DNA of 64,000 nt, from assembly GCA_024734555.1 (NCBI GenBank), contig JANPWX010000097.1:3017423-3081422 (forward strand). The letters are read 5' to 3'. A program made the translations under genes and the position numbers. The stretch comes from Trochalopteron elliotii. Lineage: Eukaryota; Chordata; Aves; Passeriformes; Leiothrichidae. Under the pieces are notes generated by a model that ran no database searches, had not been told where the DNA came from, and was given only the letters and a program-made list of their open reading frames with translations. Each line of letters opens with the position of its first letter. Within the stretch, counting starts at the first letter, position 1. Below are positions 1-12,558 of this stretch, piece after piece.

Positions 1-981
1 ATTGCAGTGAATGGGGGGATGAAAGTTCATGGAGTTGGGCTGAGCAAACCTGGCCACACCTGCACCTTGACAACATGTTGGAATGTTTCTGAGCTCACAG
101 CCAGTCCTGAATTAATGTCTGAAGTAATCCTGCTCACATTTAGGATTTCTTCCTTACTGTGCTCCAGAACTTACCCAAAATATTCTCTGGAGTACTGGGT
201 CTTAACAACCAGTTAAGAAGACCAGGAACTATTTCTACATCACAGTGGAGATCTAGTCCTTTTTAGAGATGCTCAGAAATGCCAGAGCCCACAGTTTCTG
301 TGGGTGCCCATTGCCTCTGGGCCCTGGTCATCTAAGAGAGATGCTTATATTGAGGAGCCAACATTGAGCTTCTCAAAGCAACTCATGGTCTAGGTGCATT
401 CAGTTTGTGTATCTGGGTTTGAGTGTAGCACAGAATTCTTTGGGAAGGTAGAAAAATAGAGAATTAGCTTTCAAAGGCCAGTTGCTATAGAGATGGTGAT
501 ATCATCAGAAATCCAAAATTGCTGAACCTAAATTCCAATTAAATAGTCATCATTATAAAATATTACACTGTTCAGTTGTATTTACATGGAACAATTGCAT
601 TACATTATTTTTATTAACCATTCAGTAGTTACAAAGTCTCATTTATGACCACTTAACAACCAGGCCCTTAATATTTCTAGTGCAATTAGCCTGAAACAGT
701 CTTGAATAATGTCCTGTTTACAACTGAAGTAATAAAACAAGAGCACCAGGGGACATAAAGGCTAATTAAAGGGGACAATTGGAGAAACAATCCAGTGTTG
801 GATGGCTGGAAACATGCTGTTATTGCTCCTGTATGGGGTAGATTTATGCTAAAGGTGATTAAACCTTAAAAGTATTTGGTTTCTTTTAGCATTTCTGTTT
901 GGACTGGCTGGACCTCATTCTTGTTTACAGCCAGACTTCTCTGCATTTTCAGGGGAAGTATCAAAAGCCTTTATGAGGATA

Positions 982-1014
982 TTTATTGCCAAAGTGGTCC
1001 AAAAAGGCAATAAA
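982..1014. repeat. Inverted repeat with Hox/CDX-like cores
   Basis: The left arm TTTATTGCC (982-990) and right arm GGCAATAAA (1006-1014) are perfect reverse complements across a 15-bp spacer. The sequence GCAATAAA resembles the known preference of posterior HOX and CDX homeodomains. The repeat is seen directly; any binding is inference. Confidence 0.55.
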
Positions 1015-1614
1015 AATCAGACTGGACAAAAAAGTTAATAGAAACTGTATTCCTACCCCTAAGTTCTTGATATTTTATAAAGGCTATGGGATCTTAGGGA
1101 ATTAATATCCCTCCTGTATAATGAATACAGACTGACTGAATCCAGATATGTTGTGTAATTAGTGCTAACATCCAAACCCTCCCGAAGTCTCTTTGCATGG
1201 CCAAAGTGCTTGGCCACCACTCATAACCTGAATGGGGTAGCAGTGATTAGGGAACTCTTGCCATGCTTCCAAATTCAGCTTTTTACAGGGAAAATTGTTC
1301 ACTGAGTGCCTGCCACATGCATATTCTTTAGGAACATAATTTTGCAGTTCTATGTCACTTAATGAGACAAAGCTAAAAATCAAGACAGCTGAAGAACAGG
1401 ATGTTTTATGATTGTTGGAGTCTTAACCTTTCAAGGTTTCTTCTGCAAGTTGGAGAGCCAAGTTTATGTTTCTGTTTAATCTTTTAAACAAAAGCTGGTC
1501 TCCTCTGTTTATATGTGTCTAAGAGCTTTATCTTTCTTTCCTAAATATACTGAGATTTGCAACAGAGATGAAGGATTTGATAATGCTGGAAGTTTGAGAC
1601 CTGCAGTGTAGCTT

Positions 1615-1635
1615 TACTCATGGGCCCCATGAGTA
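1615..1635. repeat. 21-bp palindrome
   Basis: Arms TACTCATGGG (1615-1624) and CCCATGAGTA (1626-1635) are perfect reverse complements around a single central C. This is seen directly. The function is unknown: it could be a dimeric protein site or a chance palindrome. Confidence 0.85.
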
Positions 1636-2353
1636 CACTGTGCTTTCAGATGAAATCAGTAATAGTTTTGCTACTGCTAGGTTCAGTGATGAAAAAAATC
1701 TGACCTGAGGAACATTATCATATCCATTACTGAAGGACTATTAAATTAGAAAATACGGTAGGGTTTGTAATAATTTGATAATTAACTTTTGTTCTTTGGT
1801 TGGCTTATATATTACATATTTGGTATATATAAAGTTGATTCAAAGATTTTAAGGGTAGTATGAGAGATAATATTTTTATAACTCATATAAGTGGTTATTT
1901 TTTTATCCCAGATCAGTGGTTCTGTGCACACACAGGAACTCAGGAGGACCCAGGTGAACAAGAAGTTGAAATGAGCAAGGCAAGCTGGGAAGTAGCCTGT
2001 CTTCTGAGGAAACTGGAGTGCAGAATTTATACATTGTGTGTTATGGATCTCATTCCCAGTCTGTCCTGCCCAAGATCTTTGGATCTTGGACTTATCTTAC
2101 AATATTTATTGGTCTCCTGCTTCAGATTCCAGGCTTGTCAGTAGTGCAAGTGCTGAAGAATTGTGGGTTTGAGTCAAACTCACTGGTAAGGGCAGCTTGT
2201 CAAAAATTATTCCCATCATACACTCTTCTGTTTGTTGTCAATATCAAGGTAATAAAGAGGTTGATTAAATAGGACAGGATGTTATGTGAAATGCCTCTCT
2301 TTAGAGGCTGGCAAGTTGCCTCTGCATTAGCACCATTAAATGCCCTTTTCTTC

Positions 2354-2370
2354 TTTTTTTTTTTTTTTTT
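2354..2370. repeat. Poly(T) tract
   Basis: A run of 17 T. On the minus strand it would be a poly(A) run, but no retroposon body, terminal repeat or target duplication is evident around it. Confidence 0.9.
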
Positions 2371-3890
2371 AATGAAACTCTATGAAAGCTGTGCCTGAGG
2401 AAGGCTCATGAAAAACCACCAGAGGCACAACACTTTAAAACTCATTTAGGAGTGGAGCAATCCACAAGAAGTGGAGTGAAACACTCACAGGCTTAGCTGG
2501 AGAATTGGCAAAACTTCACAGGCAATGGTTTCTTCTGGAGACTCAATCCTTTAAATTAGGAGAGCATTTTATCACAGGCTAGATTTATGAATGTAATATT
2601 TATGTCAGGGAGGGACCTGAGAGAAGAAAGATAAATTTTTGAAACTGTTTAAAATATTTGTTGAAAAAAAATTTTTCATTAATTTTATTTTTATGAGCCA
2701 AATAGATAAATCAATAGAGAGCAAACTAAACTATTATAAGATTTTTTGGAAGGACACTTGCATCTTCTTTTCTTTCAGTGATTGTAATAATTTCACTGTT
2801 TTCTGGAAACCCCTGGTTTTCCCTGGAGTTGGAATTTTTAGCAACTATTCTCTACACATAAGTGTCTGGGGTTATGAAGATCTATGCAGTTCTTTGCATC
2901 CCAGGCTTTACTGGCCATTCACATGAGGGAATCACAATGTCTCTAAAGAGGTATTGGATGTTCAGGAAAAAAGTAATAGGGCCCAGTTATTTTTGCCTTG
3001 AAGTCACCATGGAGAATTCAGATTTTGAGTGACAGAGGGAAGTGTTGGCATTTGCAACTTGTAGTCTCCTGAAATACTGAAATTTTCGTGTAATGAGTCC
3101 CCAAGACTGGCCTTCAAGCACAGTGTCTCTGGATCTGGAAACATAAGCCCCTGACAACTGCTGTAGCCTGGTTAGCTTCCCCCACCCCAAAGAGTAAACA
3201 AGAGATCCTGTTTCTAAACCATGTGGCTGTAGGGTCCAGCTGCTCAGGAAGGATGAGGAGCACCACTGTCTTCAGACCCTTAGCCCACAGACGAGACATT
3301 GAGCTCTTCTGGGCCTTTGAGGGAGAAGGTTTGAGTCTCAGAAGACTGAAGTACCCATCAGCATTTCTCTGCATGACAAGGACTCTGCTACAAGGAGAGG
3401 GAAATTGTATGGTGGCTGTCCTACCCATCCTCACAGGCAGCAGGATCATGTTCCTACTCTCTGTGGTCATTTATACTCCTGCCTTACTTCAGTGAAGACA
3501 GAGGCAGGGACTAGCACCATTTATGATGCAGAGCTGATGTTTACTGGTGCTCTGCACTGGAAATCTGTGATGTGCTCTGCAGTGGTGGTTCCAGGTCCTT
3601 TGTATATCCTCCACGAATGAGCAGCTGGGGGCAGTCTCGGTCCCACCGTGGCTGTACCTCTACTCCCTCCACGCCTCTAAGGCCTTTGCTACATTTTTAC
3701 ATCCAGAAAAGGTGGTCTTTGCTTTCTGTTTGAGACCCCTAGGGAGATACAGAAGCCATATGTAGGCGTGTGGGCTCTTCCCAGCCCCTAGAGTGTGAGT
3801 AGCTGCTGGTCACAGGTTAACCACGTTAGTGTTCGCCAGTGAGCAGCTGTAGTATCCCAAAATGTCTTAAAGTGTTGCACATTGGGTGCT
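2371..3890. other. Unique noncoding stretch
   Basis: No supported gene. Overlapping open frames of 90-118 codons lie on both strands at 3114-3495, without a recognisable domain. The part from about 3100 to 3800 is somewhat richer in G+C than its surroundings. It could hold an old, unrecognised repeat, but I cannot identify one. Confidence 0.5.
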
Positions 3891-3940
3891 GCTTGGGACC
3901 TTGGGGTCCTTTCCAACCTGGTATCCTGTGATTCTATGAT
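3891..3940 (+). mobile_element. CR1 LINE 3' tail fragment
   Basis: This short piece carries the CR1 3'-terminal signature: a segment reading GGTCCTTTCCAACCTGG, followed within a few bases by GTGATTCTATGAT, the family's terminal octamer repeat. CR1 is the dominant LINE of bird genomes, and most copies are severely 5'-truncated, as here. Only about 50 bp is confidently CR1; the sequence upstream of 3890 is too diverged to assign. It has no coding capacity. Confidence 0.75.
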
Positions 3941-6327
3941 CAAATGCCACAGGGCTGAAATCTGATCTCTAACAGCTCCAAACCCTTTTGAATTTTCAAT
4001 AAATCCATCCTGCAGGAAGGGACAGGACACAGCCATCCAAAGGGCCTCTCCTCACACAGCATGCAGTCAACAGCAATGCAGTTGCTTGCTCAACATCCCT
4101 CTCTGCAGCAGAGCAGGGCTGACACATTCTGCTTTCACTGCTAGCAGCAGTGAGCACTGTTCACCAGGGAAAATCTGGCCCGAGAGGAGCAGTCTCTCTG
4201 CAATTGTGCAGTACCTTAGCATGTCTACCCATAAAGTGATTTGTGATTCATGTCAGTGCAGTGCAAAGTAAGGTAAGCACAACTGTGCCAGTAAGAGAAG
4301 ATTCACCTGGGGTGTGGAGGATTGTCTAATGCCGCCAGTTCCAAAGGGTTGTGATGATGTACTAGTCCAGGCCCAGACATGCTTTAATCAGCTCCATCTT
4401 TATTATATGGCAAACAAACTCTTATGCTAAAGCAGAGAAAAAACATGCTAGTAGGTAAGCCCTGTGGCCTGCAAGCTCCTGAGAGGAGAGATCACCCTGT
4501 CCCATCTGAGGACTGAGGAGAAATACAGGTAAGGACCAAGGAGATGCTCCCCTGAGTTCTTGTCACAATGCACATGGAGCCAGCTGGAACTCTTTGCTCA
4601 GAACTAAAATGACTGACCAACAATGATCAGTAGTGAATAAAGGGCCTCGGTCAAGAGAGAGGCTGTCACTGCTGCATTCAAGCACTTTCCTGGAGGATTT
4701 CTTTGTTTCCCTTCCCACACCTACCCAAAGCCCACATCTGTGAGAGAGGTATAACAGCTCTGCTGGCATGTCAAACTGTGGCTCATGACTGTACTCCCTT
4801 GGTTACTCATTTCAATTCTAGCTCTGACTCTTTCCAGTGGTGCCTTGCCAGGCCCATGCACTTGTCTATAAAAGGTTACAAAGCCTATAGGTTAGCTTAG
4901 CTATCACAGTCAGGATGGCTGCAGCCAGAGCAAGGGACTTGTCTGAGCAGATGTCACCTCAGCCATGGCTTTGAATGCTGATATTGACAAGAGCTTTGGG
5001 GCAAGTGGAGCATGCAGAATGGCACAGCTTAGCAGCAGTGATGAAACAATTCTTGCCAACCTCTTCCTACTAATGTCACTCATTAAGTTGAAGTATCTAT
5101 AGCTGAATTAAGTGGTGGAGTTGAAGACTAGGACTGGAATCCTCTACAGACACTGAGCAAAGCCCTGCCAAGGTGCCCATCACAGTCTGGAAAGTGCTCC
5201 CCACTGATGACAAACTGTGAAATGATATAGTAGATAGGAAAGGTGATGTGATAGAGGCATATTTTTCTGTGTGAGGTGCTTGTGTTGGTGGGCAGCAGGG
5301 AGCTTTTAGTGGCTGCAGGTGGAGAGGAAAGGGAAGCAAAACACCCCATTTTGTTAGTTCCTGCTGCAGGGAGGTCATTGCTCTGGTTTTTCCAAATGAT
5401 CATGTTCTCCAAAGATGTTCTCTAAAGATTTCCCTGTGCTTACCTTCCTTTGTGATTAGGGGAGCATTGCTGTTAGTGGTCTCAGGCTGGGAAATTTCTC
5501 ATCAAATATTTCGAATGGGGAAGCAAGAGGTGCAAGTTCAGCAATGTTTGTTAGTTTTGGAAAGAATCTGTCTCTGTCCCTGGCAGTTACTGCATTTCAC
5601 ACAGCCTGGTATGACACAATGGTAGGGCTGTGCTATAGGATCATTGTGAACCTCTAGGCTGAGCCTCTTCAGGTTAAAAACCACAAAAATAACCAATCCC
5701 TCTTGGAAATTCTGGACGCAATAGCTAAGGGCTTACAATCTGAACAAACAACCTAGAGATAAGGTACAAGAACAGGGACATAACATAAAGGAAATGCCAT
5801 TTATTATGATAAATTGCTTAGCAGTGGTTTAAGATATTGAAGTATTACCATACAAATAAACACTTGATGAAAGCAGAAAGAGGAGTGCCTGAAGTAATAA
5901 AGATTTATTAATTCCTGGTTGAACCACAAGGATTTAGACCAGGATGGGACTAAGGAAGTTTGTTGAAGGGAGGATCACTTTTGAAAGAAATGGAAAGGAA
6001 CTAACCCCCACCTAAGCAGCTGCTGGGGGTGGAAACACTTTTAGGCTTATAGCCATTATATTTGTAACCAGAATGTATTACTCCTTGAAAAAAGACTGTT
6101 GCCCCATTTGATCTGGTGGTATCAGGATGGTACTGGTAGTGGGAGTGGTCATGAAAGAAACACCAAACTCAGTAATGAAAATGATCTATCAAGTTGTCAC
6201 TGAAGGAGTCTTGAGAGCGGTTGCACTCAGATGGAATGGACTACATGTCCATAAGTGAAAATTGTAGCTTAGATTGATGTCATGCAAACATTTTTTTTTC
6301 ACACTGATAGTAAGCCACAAATAGAGA
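3941..6327. other. Unique noncoding stretch
   Basis: No supported gene; the frames are at most about 94 codons. One small structure is visible: ACCCCCA (6004-6010) and TGGGGGT (6024-6030) can pair around the palindrome GCAGCTGC (6016-6023). Nothing else stands out. Confidence 0.5.
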
Positions 6328-6376
6328 GGAAAAAAAAAAAAAAACAAAACAAAAAAACACCAAAAAAACCAACCAA
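6328..6376. repeat. A/C-rich low-complexity tract
   Basis: A poly(A) run grades into AAAAC- and AACC-type units. The plus strand is almost devoid of G and T here. This is one of four such tracts in the window. Confidence 0.85.
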
Positions 6377-9021
6377 GAATGAAAAGGTAAAATATCAAGC
6401 ACACTGTGAAAATAAGGAAGTGCCATCACACCAATCAAAGTACACCTATGTGGGGAAGAACAAGGTCACAAAAGACATGTTCCAATAACACTAACAGATC
6501 TAGTACAAAAATGAGCCTTACTAAGCAACTGAATTGCAAATGCACAAAACAAAACTGATATTTAAAATAACTGAACCCACATGAAAAATTCCTATCTGCA
6601 TAGATAAAGCATGTTACATACATATTTAGGATAAATTGATTCATTGAATAAACTGCATAAATAGCAGTAGATAATTTCTTTTAGGTGACATTTTTCACTT
6701 TATTGTGTAACTACACAAATTTCAGGCACTGCTCAAATTCCCATAATTCCTGAAATAGGATTGAAGAGTATGTCAATGGTTCACAGAAAAGGCCCTCATC
6801 CATGCAGACTTATCTGAATGTACACACATGGAGACTACTGAGGTGAGAAAACACAGTGTCTGTGTTAAGGACATTTATTTGAGAGAAGGGTAATAAAGTG
6901 TCACAGATTTATTTCTTGGGAAGGAAGATGTGGAAAGGGCTCATATATAGTACACACCTGCACAGAGCTCAGTTAGGGAACCTGTGATCCTGACTGACTC
7001 CTTGGGCATGACATAAATGGTCACATTAGGGTTACATGGAGGCAGACACAGAACTGTTCACTGTCTGTGCTAACTGCAGGGCTTGCTTGAGCCTGGCTGC
7101 AACCCCAGAAATGACAAGAAATGAAGAACCTCTCCTTCAAGTACTTTCAGTGGGGGGACTAACATGCCTGTAGGGTTTCCTGCTTGACAATGCACCATTC
7201 AGTACACCACAGTCCCATAGGTATTAATTTGGCCTGGTGTTGTGAACTTTATATTTGTGTAAAAATGTTTTTGACAGATGCCATATCTGTGGTAATATTA
7301 AAAATTTGCACTATTATCTACCAGCTTTTTCTGTGGAGACTGTTGGGGCTAAGTAAATTTATTATTTGCTTAATCCCACAGTCCCAAGATTTCATGGGTG
7401 AGTTAATGCCTTGGTGATTTCATCTTTCTGACATGCACATCTAGTCATGACTGAGCTGTAGAAATACTCTCTGATAGCTGGGCGTAGGACCAGATACTTC
7501 AGCTCAGCTTCTTTCTCTTTTTTAGAGGTAACTTATAATGAGTAATGAATTGGGGATGACATGAAAGGACCAGGGTACTTGAGTTGCTTCTTGCATCCAT
7601 TAATCCATTAATATGTCTCACCTTCCCATGGCACTATAGCCAGAGTGGGAAGCATCCAGGAATCTTTTTGTAAACTTCCTTGGCCCAGTCTGGGAAAACA
7701 GGTTCAACACTTCTGAAGCAATCAAATAGGTTTTCTGCAGCTGTTTCTGCATAGTGAACCTAGGGATTTTCTTAAACAAACCAAAAAATGCATCAGCTTT
7801 TAGGCCAATCTTTTTCAAACCCTACAGTTATGCTCCTCAGTGTGAAATGGGATATTTAAAAAGAAGTCAACTATTTCTGTCATATATGTGCTAATCAGAA
7901 GTGAAGATAGGCATGGACTTGGAAGAATCCTCCAAGAGAATACAATGGAAAAAAGTCTGGACAATTGATTAATGTGGAAAAACTGAAATAGAAATGAGAA
8001 CCAGACTTTCATAACATGCACTCCTTAAATTTTTATTTTTCAAGCTTCATAAATAGCAGAAGTTTCATCTGAATGTAAATTTGGGTAGAATTATGCTCTA
8101 AATATCAGTTACATTTGTTTTCAACATGGTCATACATTCTATTCATAATATGTTCAAATATTTGTGATTTTTAAAGTTACACTATTAGTTTATGACAGGT
8201 ACATATTTTGTGCATTGTCCCATGATGTAACTTCATCACTTATGAATTCTTTAGCTTTATTTAAAAAAAAAATCTTAAAAACCAGATGAGTTTTCAGCAT
8301 AGTGGAAAACAATCAGTAAGAACTGTCTGGAGTATGAGGATAGAATTGAGCTCACAGACCTTGCACTTTGTACTCATGTGATTCTCAGGGTAGTGAGACA
8401 TTGTGATTATATTCTTTTTTATAGGTGAATACTTGAGGCTGACTTTTGAAAAGTCTATATTACAAAAATGGTACAATAATTGGTTTCCTTATGTATATCC
8501 TTCCTGAATTCTTTCACTGTTGCATGAGCCTAATGTAGACAAGACCCATATGTGGTTAAGAAGGTGGAGCCTGTTTCAGTGTTTAAAGTCGCTGGGGTAA
8601 ATGTGCTGTTCCCTCATCTCTAGAATCAGGATCACAGTACTTGACAGACAAGGATGCTATGAAAATCTGTTCACATCTTCATCCAAATTACAAGATGCAA
8701 GACACTGTCATACAAGCACAGGGTCAATTATGATTGTTATGACCCAAATTCATTTGTCAAGAGCAGTGAAATAGCATTGGAGTTGGTGGCACTTACTCAT
8801 TTTTACCCATGCCCGTGAAAAATAGCTTGTAAGGAGCAGGATAACATCCTGAGAATTGGTTGGAGTTTATCTTTTAACCTGCACCTTAAATCGCCTAAGA
8901 AATGAAACTTCTTCTCAAGGATATGCAACAATGACCTGTTAATTATAATCAAGTCATGTTTTTGTGAGTCTGGATCACAATGTCACTATGAGCTGTGGGT
9001 GACATCCTCTGAACTGCTTGT
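6377..9021. other. Unique AT-rich noncoding stretch
   Basis: No supported gene, RNA gene or recognisable repeat. The open frames are under 80 codons. The sequence is AT-rich and almost free of CpG. Confidence 0.5.
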
Positions 9022-9057
9022 AGTAGTAAAACTGACAGTAGTAAAACAGTAGTAAAA
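9022..9057. repeat. Three direct copies of AGTAGTAAAA
   Basis: Exact decamers lie at 9022-9031, 9037-9046 and 9048-9057, separated by 5 bp and 1 bp. The cluster probably arose by local duplication. Confidence 0.85.
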
Positions 9058-10838
9058 TAAAGGGCCTGTCTCTGACCTGTTTCCTACTGCTCCTGGCTGA
9101 CCTCTCTGGCTGGACCCTGCACTGGCTGATGCTCTCACCACATCTGAGGCTGCCATGGGCTCTGTTACCAGCCTGGGCTCTGCCCCTGTACTCACCCCTG
9201 GGGAGCAATTCCCATGGGTGGGGATGTGGTCCATGTAAAGCTTACATCTGGTCCTGGCTCACTTTTCCTGCAGCCTGACAGACATGAGAAGGACAACCAG
9301 CACCATGGCAGGTTTTTGGATCCACCAATATGGGAGGCATACAGGCTGCCTGGGTCTTCAGCCCTGTCGGTCTGGCTAATCCTTCAAGCAAAATCATCTT
9401 CTGTCTGGTGTATTGGACCCTCCCAAAGAGTGGAATGGATTAGAAGGGCGGATGCTCAGAAACCCCAAAAATCATGCCCTGTTTTAGGAGGCTACATGTG
9501 GAGATGATGAAGTCATAATACAGCCTTTCTGGTCACTTTGCAAAAGGGCTGATCTGCCTTATTGTGCACCCAGATGGATTACTATTTTGATGTAATGAAG
9601 AAACGCCCTGCTGGGAAGGTCCAGCCAAAAATAAAGTCACTCATCTGTGACCTTCATTTTAATTCCCAACCAGCCTTCCTTGTTTTCTGACCTAATCATG
9701 CCCACTGGCTCCTTAAATTAGCTTTGTGGATCTACAAGACGCTGTACTTGTTTCAAGAGCATTTTTATTTGACCTAAGCTGTAATTACATGATGTAAAGC
9801 TCTCTCAGGTAGAAAGAGATTATATATTCTTAGTTATATTAGTTATATTCCTAGATTATATAGTTCTTGTGTACTTATCTGAAAGCATGCAAAATGTACC
9901 CTGGAATTTGTCAACTGCAAGAAGAATCATGTTGTTTATACTGTTGATTACATATAATTAGGATTTAAAAGGTATCTGATGGAAAGGCAAACAAGCTAGG
10001 AACTCAGCTTGGATTGAAATTACCTGTAACTTTCAGTCATTTTACACCAGGCGTGAACTGTCAAGGACTGCTCTGTGTTTTCATTTAAATGCTCACTCAG
10101 ACCTGAGAATTATTTTGATTAGATTATATTATGGCAACATCGTTTCCTATGTGTGGTCTTGTCCATGCAGAACCAATTAGTGCATCATTTCACCACAGCT
10201 AGGGAGACAAAGAGATGGGTGTGGATGTGTGAAGAGAGGGCAAAAAAGGAAAGCAGATGCCGTTCAGAGACTTTTTTCCATTTGATTTTCAAAACAATTT
10301 CCCACCACCCTAATTCTACACCTGCTGGTGTCGATTGGAGCTCTGCCTTTGACTGCAGTAGGAGTAGGGCTAGATCAGTGCATATAACCTTTTGAAACAG
10401 CATTCTCATTTGTTACATAAATGAGAGCTCCACAAATAATTTTTGTTCACTGCTACAGTTTTTGAACTTGAAAACTGGCAGGAATGGGGGAACACCATGG
10501 AATTTGAAATAGAAAACACAAATCTCAGCACAGGTATATTGTGGAGATATAAGCCCTTCAGACCCTGGGGTTTGTTGCTCCATGCAGAGACTTGTGGTGC
10601 TCATGCCACGTCATCAGAATCCTTCTCCCAGAGGGTTGACACACCAGGGATGAGATACCATCCTGTGACATGGTGAGGTCAGAAGACGGTGTGAAACTGT
10701 AAGGAAATGGAAATTTGTGCTGGTGATTTGCTAGACAGAGGCAGCAAGTAATCCTTTGTGCCAGAACTCTCTACTGGGCCATGCTAGGCCATGACAGGGA
10801 ACGGGAGAACCACTTTCCTTTTTTCCAGCTAGCATAGA
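9058..10838. other. Unique noncoding stretch
   Basis: No supported gene. The part from 9060 to 9500 is relatively G+C-rich and carries overlapping frames of 77-97 codons on both strands without recognisable domains. A perfect 9-bp tandem TAGTTATAT x2 lies at 9831-9848 in an AT-rich patch. Confidence 0.5.
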
Positions 10839-10865
10839 CTCCCTCCCTGGATGTCAGGGAGGGAG
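10839..10865. repeat. Perfect 11-bp hairpin
   Basis: CTCCCTCCCTG (10839-10849) and CAGGGAGGGAG (10855-10865) are exact reverse complements with a 5-nt loop. The stem is G+C-rich and sits within otherwise AT-rich, pyrimidine-rich DNA. If transcribed from either strand it would form a stable stem, but it is shorter than a typical microRNA precursor. Confidence 0.85.
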
Positions 10866-12558
10866 ATTTTCCTTTCCTTTCACTAAGGTTTTGTTCTGTG
10901 CGAGGGGAACATGGCAGTGCAGGAGAAGGAAAGAGGATGAGTTGAGTGTGTAGGAGAGCCAGGTAGCCCTTCTTGTTTTCTCTGAGACAGAGGTATTTGG
11001 CCAGGGAGGAAAGGGCAGTTCAGAACCCTCCTGGATGAATTTTTGTACCCAATGGCTACATGACATCTTTCCCAACTCCACAGTGTTGAACAATAAGTGC
11101 CACTGTGGGATCTGTGACAGTGCAACATCCTCAGGATGTACTCAGGGCACACCTTGCATTAAGGCTTGACTCAGAACAGTAGCCCTTGCGTGTTCCTTTG
11201 ACTTGTTATGTACAAGTGCAGGCAGATGTGAACATCAAATTACTAACTTTCCTGACTGCTTCTTAGTTAAAGAGGTGGTTTTATATATATCTATATAAAA
11301 ATCAACATATGTACATATCCTGTGGCCACTGGTGAACCTTTTGGACTGTTGCCCTGAATTTCTGTACTGCATTGTAGCACTGTTTTTAGCTGTGCAAGTT
11401 CTGAACAGCTGGGGGAGTTTACTGTACTATAATTTGCTCAATGTGATACAGCTTCTTTCACTGACAAGGGCTTTTATCTGTCAGTAATTTGTGAGGAGAA
11501 ATTCTTTAAACAAATACAAATAGAGAAGAGTTCCATTCAGAGGAAAGAGATAAAATGCAACATATCACAAAAATGATAGACAAATACTTTTATTAAGAGG
11601 GAGAAACCCCTCAAATCATGTTTTCTGTGAACAAAATACCTAAAGAGAATGTTTGCTAGCACATACTTTTGAAAACTTCAAGTATACTGTATAGATGGCA
11701 GGTATAATCTATGCTGAAACACCCAATCAGTTTTAGAGGTTAACCAAAGACCCACTGAAATCAGTGAAATTATTATCTTGGTCTTCAGCCCAGACTCTCA
11801 CTGTGGCAGCAGACACCTCAAAATAAATGTAAAGACTGCATGTTGTGGAGTGCTAGGATGGGATTCACAGTTTTGGCCTCTTTGTCAGCCCTGACCCCAC
11901 TCTCAAGGAGGTAGTGGAAGATATTTAGTGCCAACACAGCGTTGTTCTCACATCTGTACTACTCTGCCACTAAAACCATAATTCCTTAACATAAGTCAGT
12001 AATCACTGTGCCATCCTCAAGGAGAAGATATTTCAGAAGTGCAGGTATAATTTTGTTTCAGTGCATAAGGGAGAGAATTTATAGAATAAAAGGTGGAAGG
12101 ATTTATCAGTGTCCCCCCAGGATTTATCAGCTGTGTCCTTGGAAATAGAACTTCAGAAGTTCTAGAAGAAATATTAAACTAAATGCTCTATGGCCATCTC
12201 ACAGTGTTGGTATTGAAAAGAAGAGTTGGAGAAGCCAGAGTTCTGCCCAAAGAGAAACAGGTTATTTTCACAGGAGCGTGTAAACTAATGAATTGCAATA
12301 ATTTGTCCTCTTTACTGGGGGGATTCTTATGATAATGCATCAATTATAGGATACTGTACATAGTTTGAATCAGCCAGTGTTGTGTTTGCTCCCACATTTC
12401 ATTTACCTGAATGTCCTAGAATCCTGTTTTTGAAGAAGAAAACTTAAGTGGTTCATTTCAGTCATTGCTCTGTCCATTTTCAGATACTCAGGAACATGAC
12501 ACATGGAAAGGCATTTCAGTATGAAAACTGCCTCCAGCACATCTAGGTGATATGCTAA
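10866..12558. other. Unique noncoding stretch
   Basis: No supported gene. A short AT-rich self-complementary patch lies near 11281-11300. No repeat is recognised until the LTR begins at 12559. Confidence 0.5.

Larger units (their letters stand above)
1..2353. other. Unique AT-rich noncoding stretch
   Basis: No coding gene is supported; the open frames are under 100 codons and match nothing I recognise. Roughly 500-1080 is AT-rich, with several TAAT/ATTA cores and a 9-bp inverted repeat at 982-1014. That makes it a plausible conserved noncoding element, but this is judged from its appearance only. A 10-bp-arm palindrome lies at 1615-1635, and a 6-bp hairpin (GCCTCT, 4-nt loop, AGAGGC) at 2293-2308. 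Confidence 0.6.
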
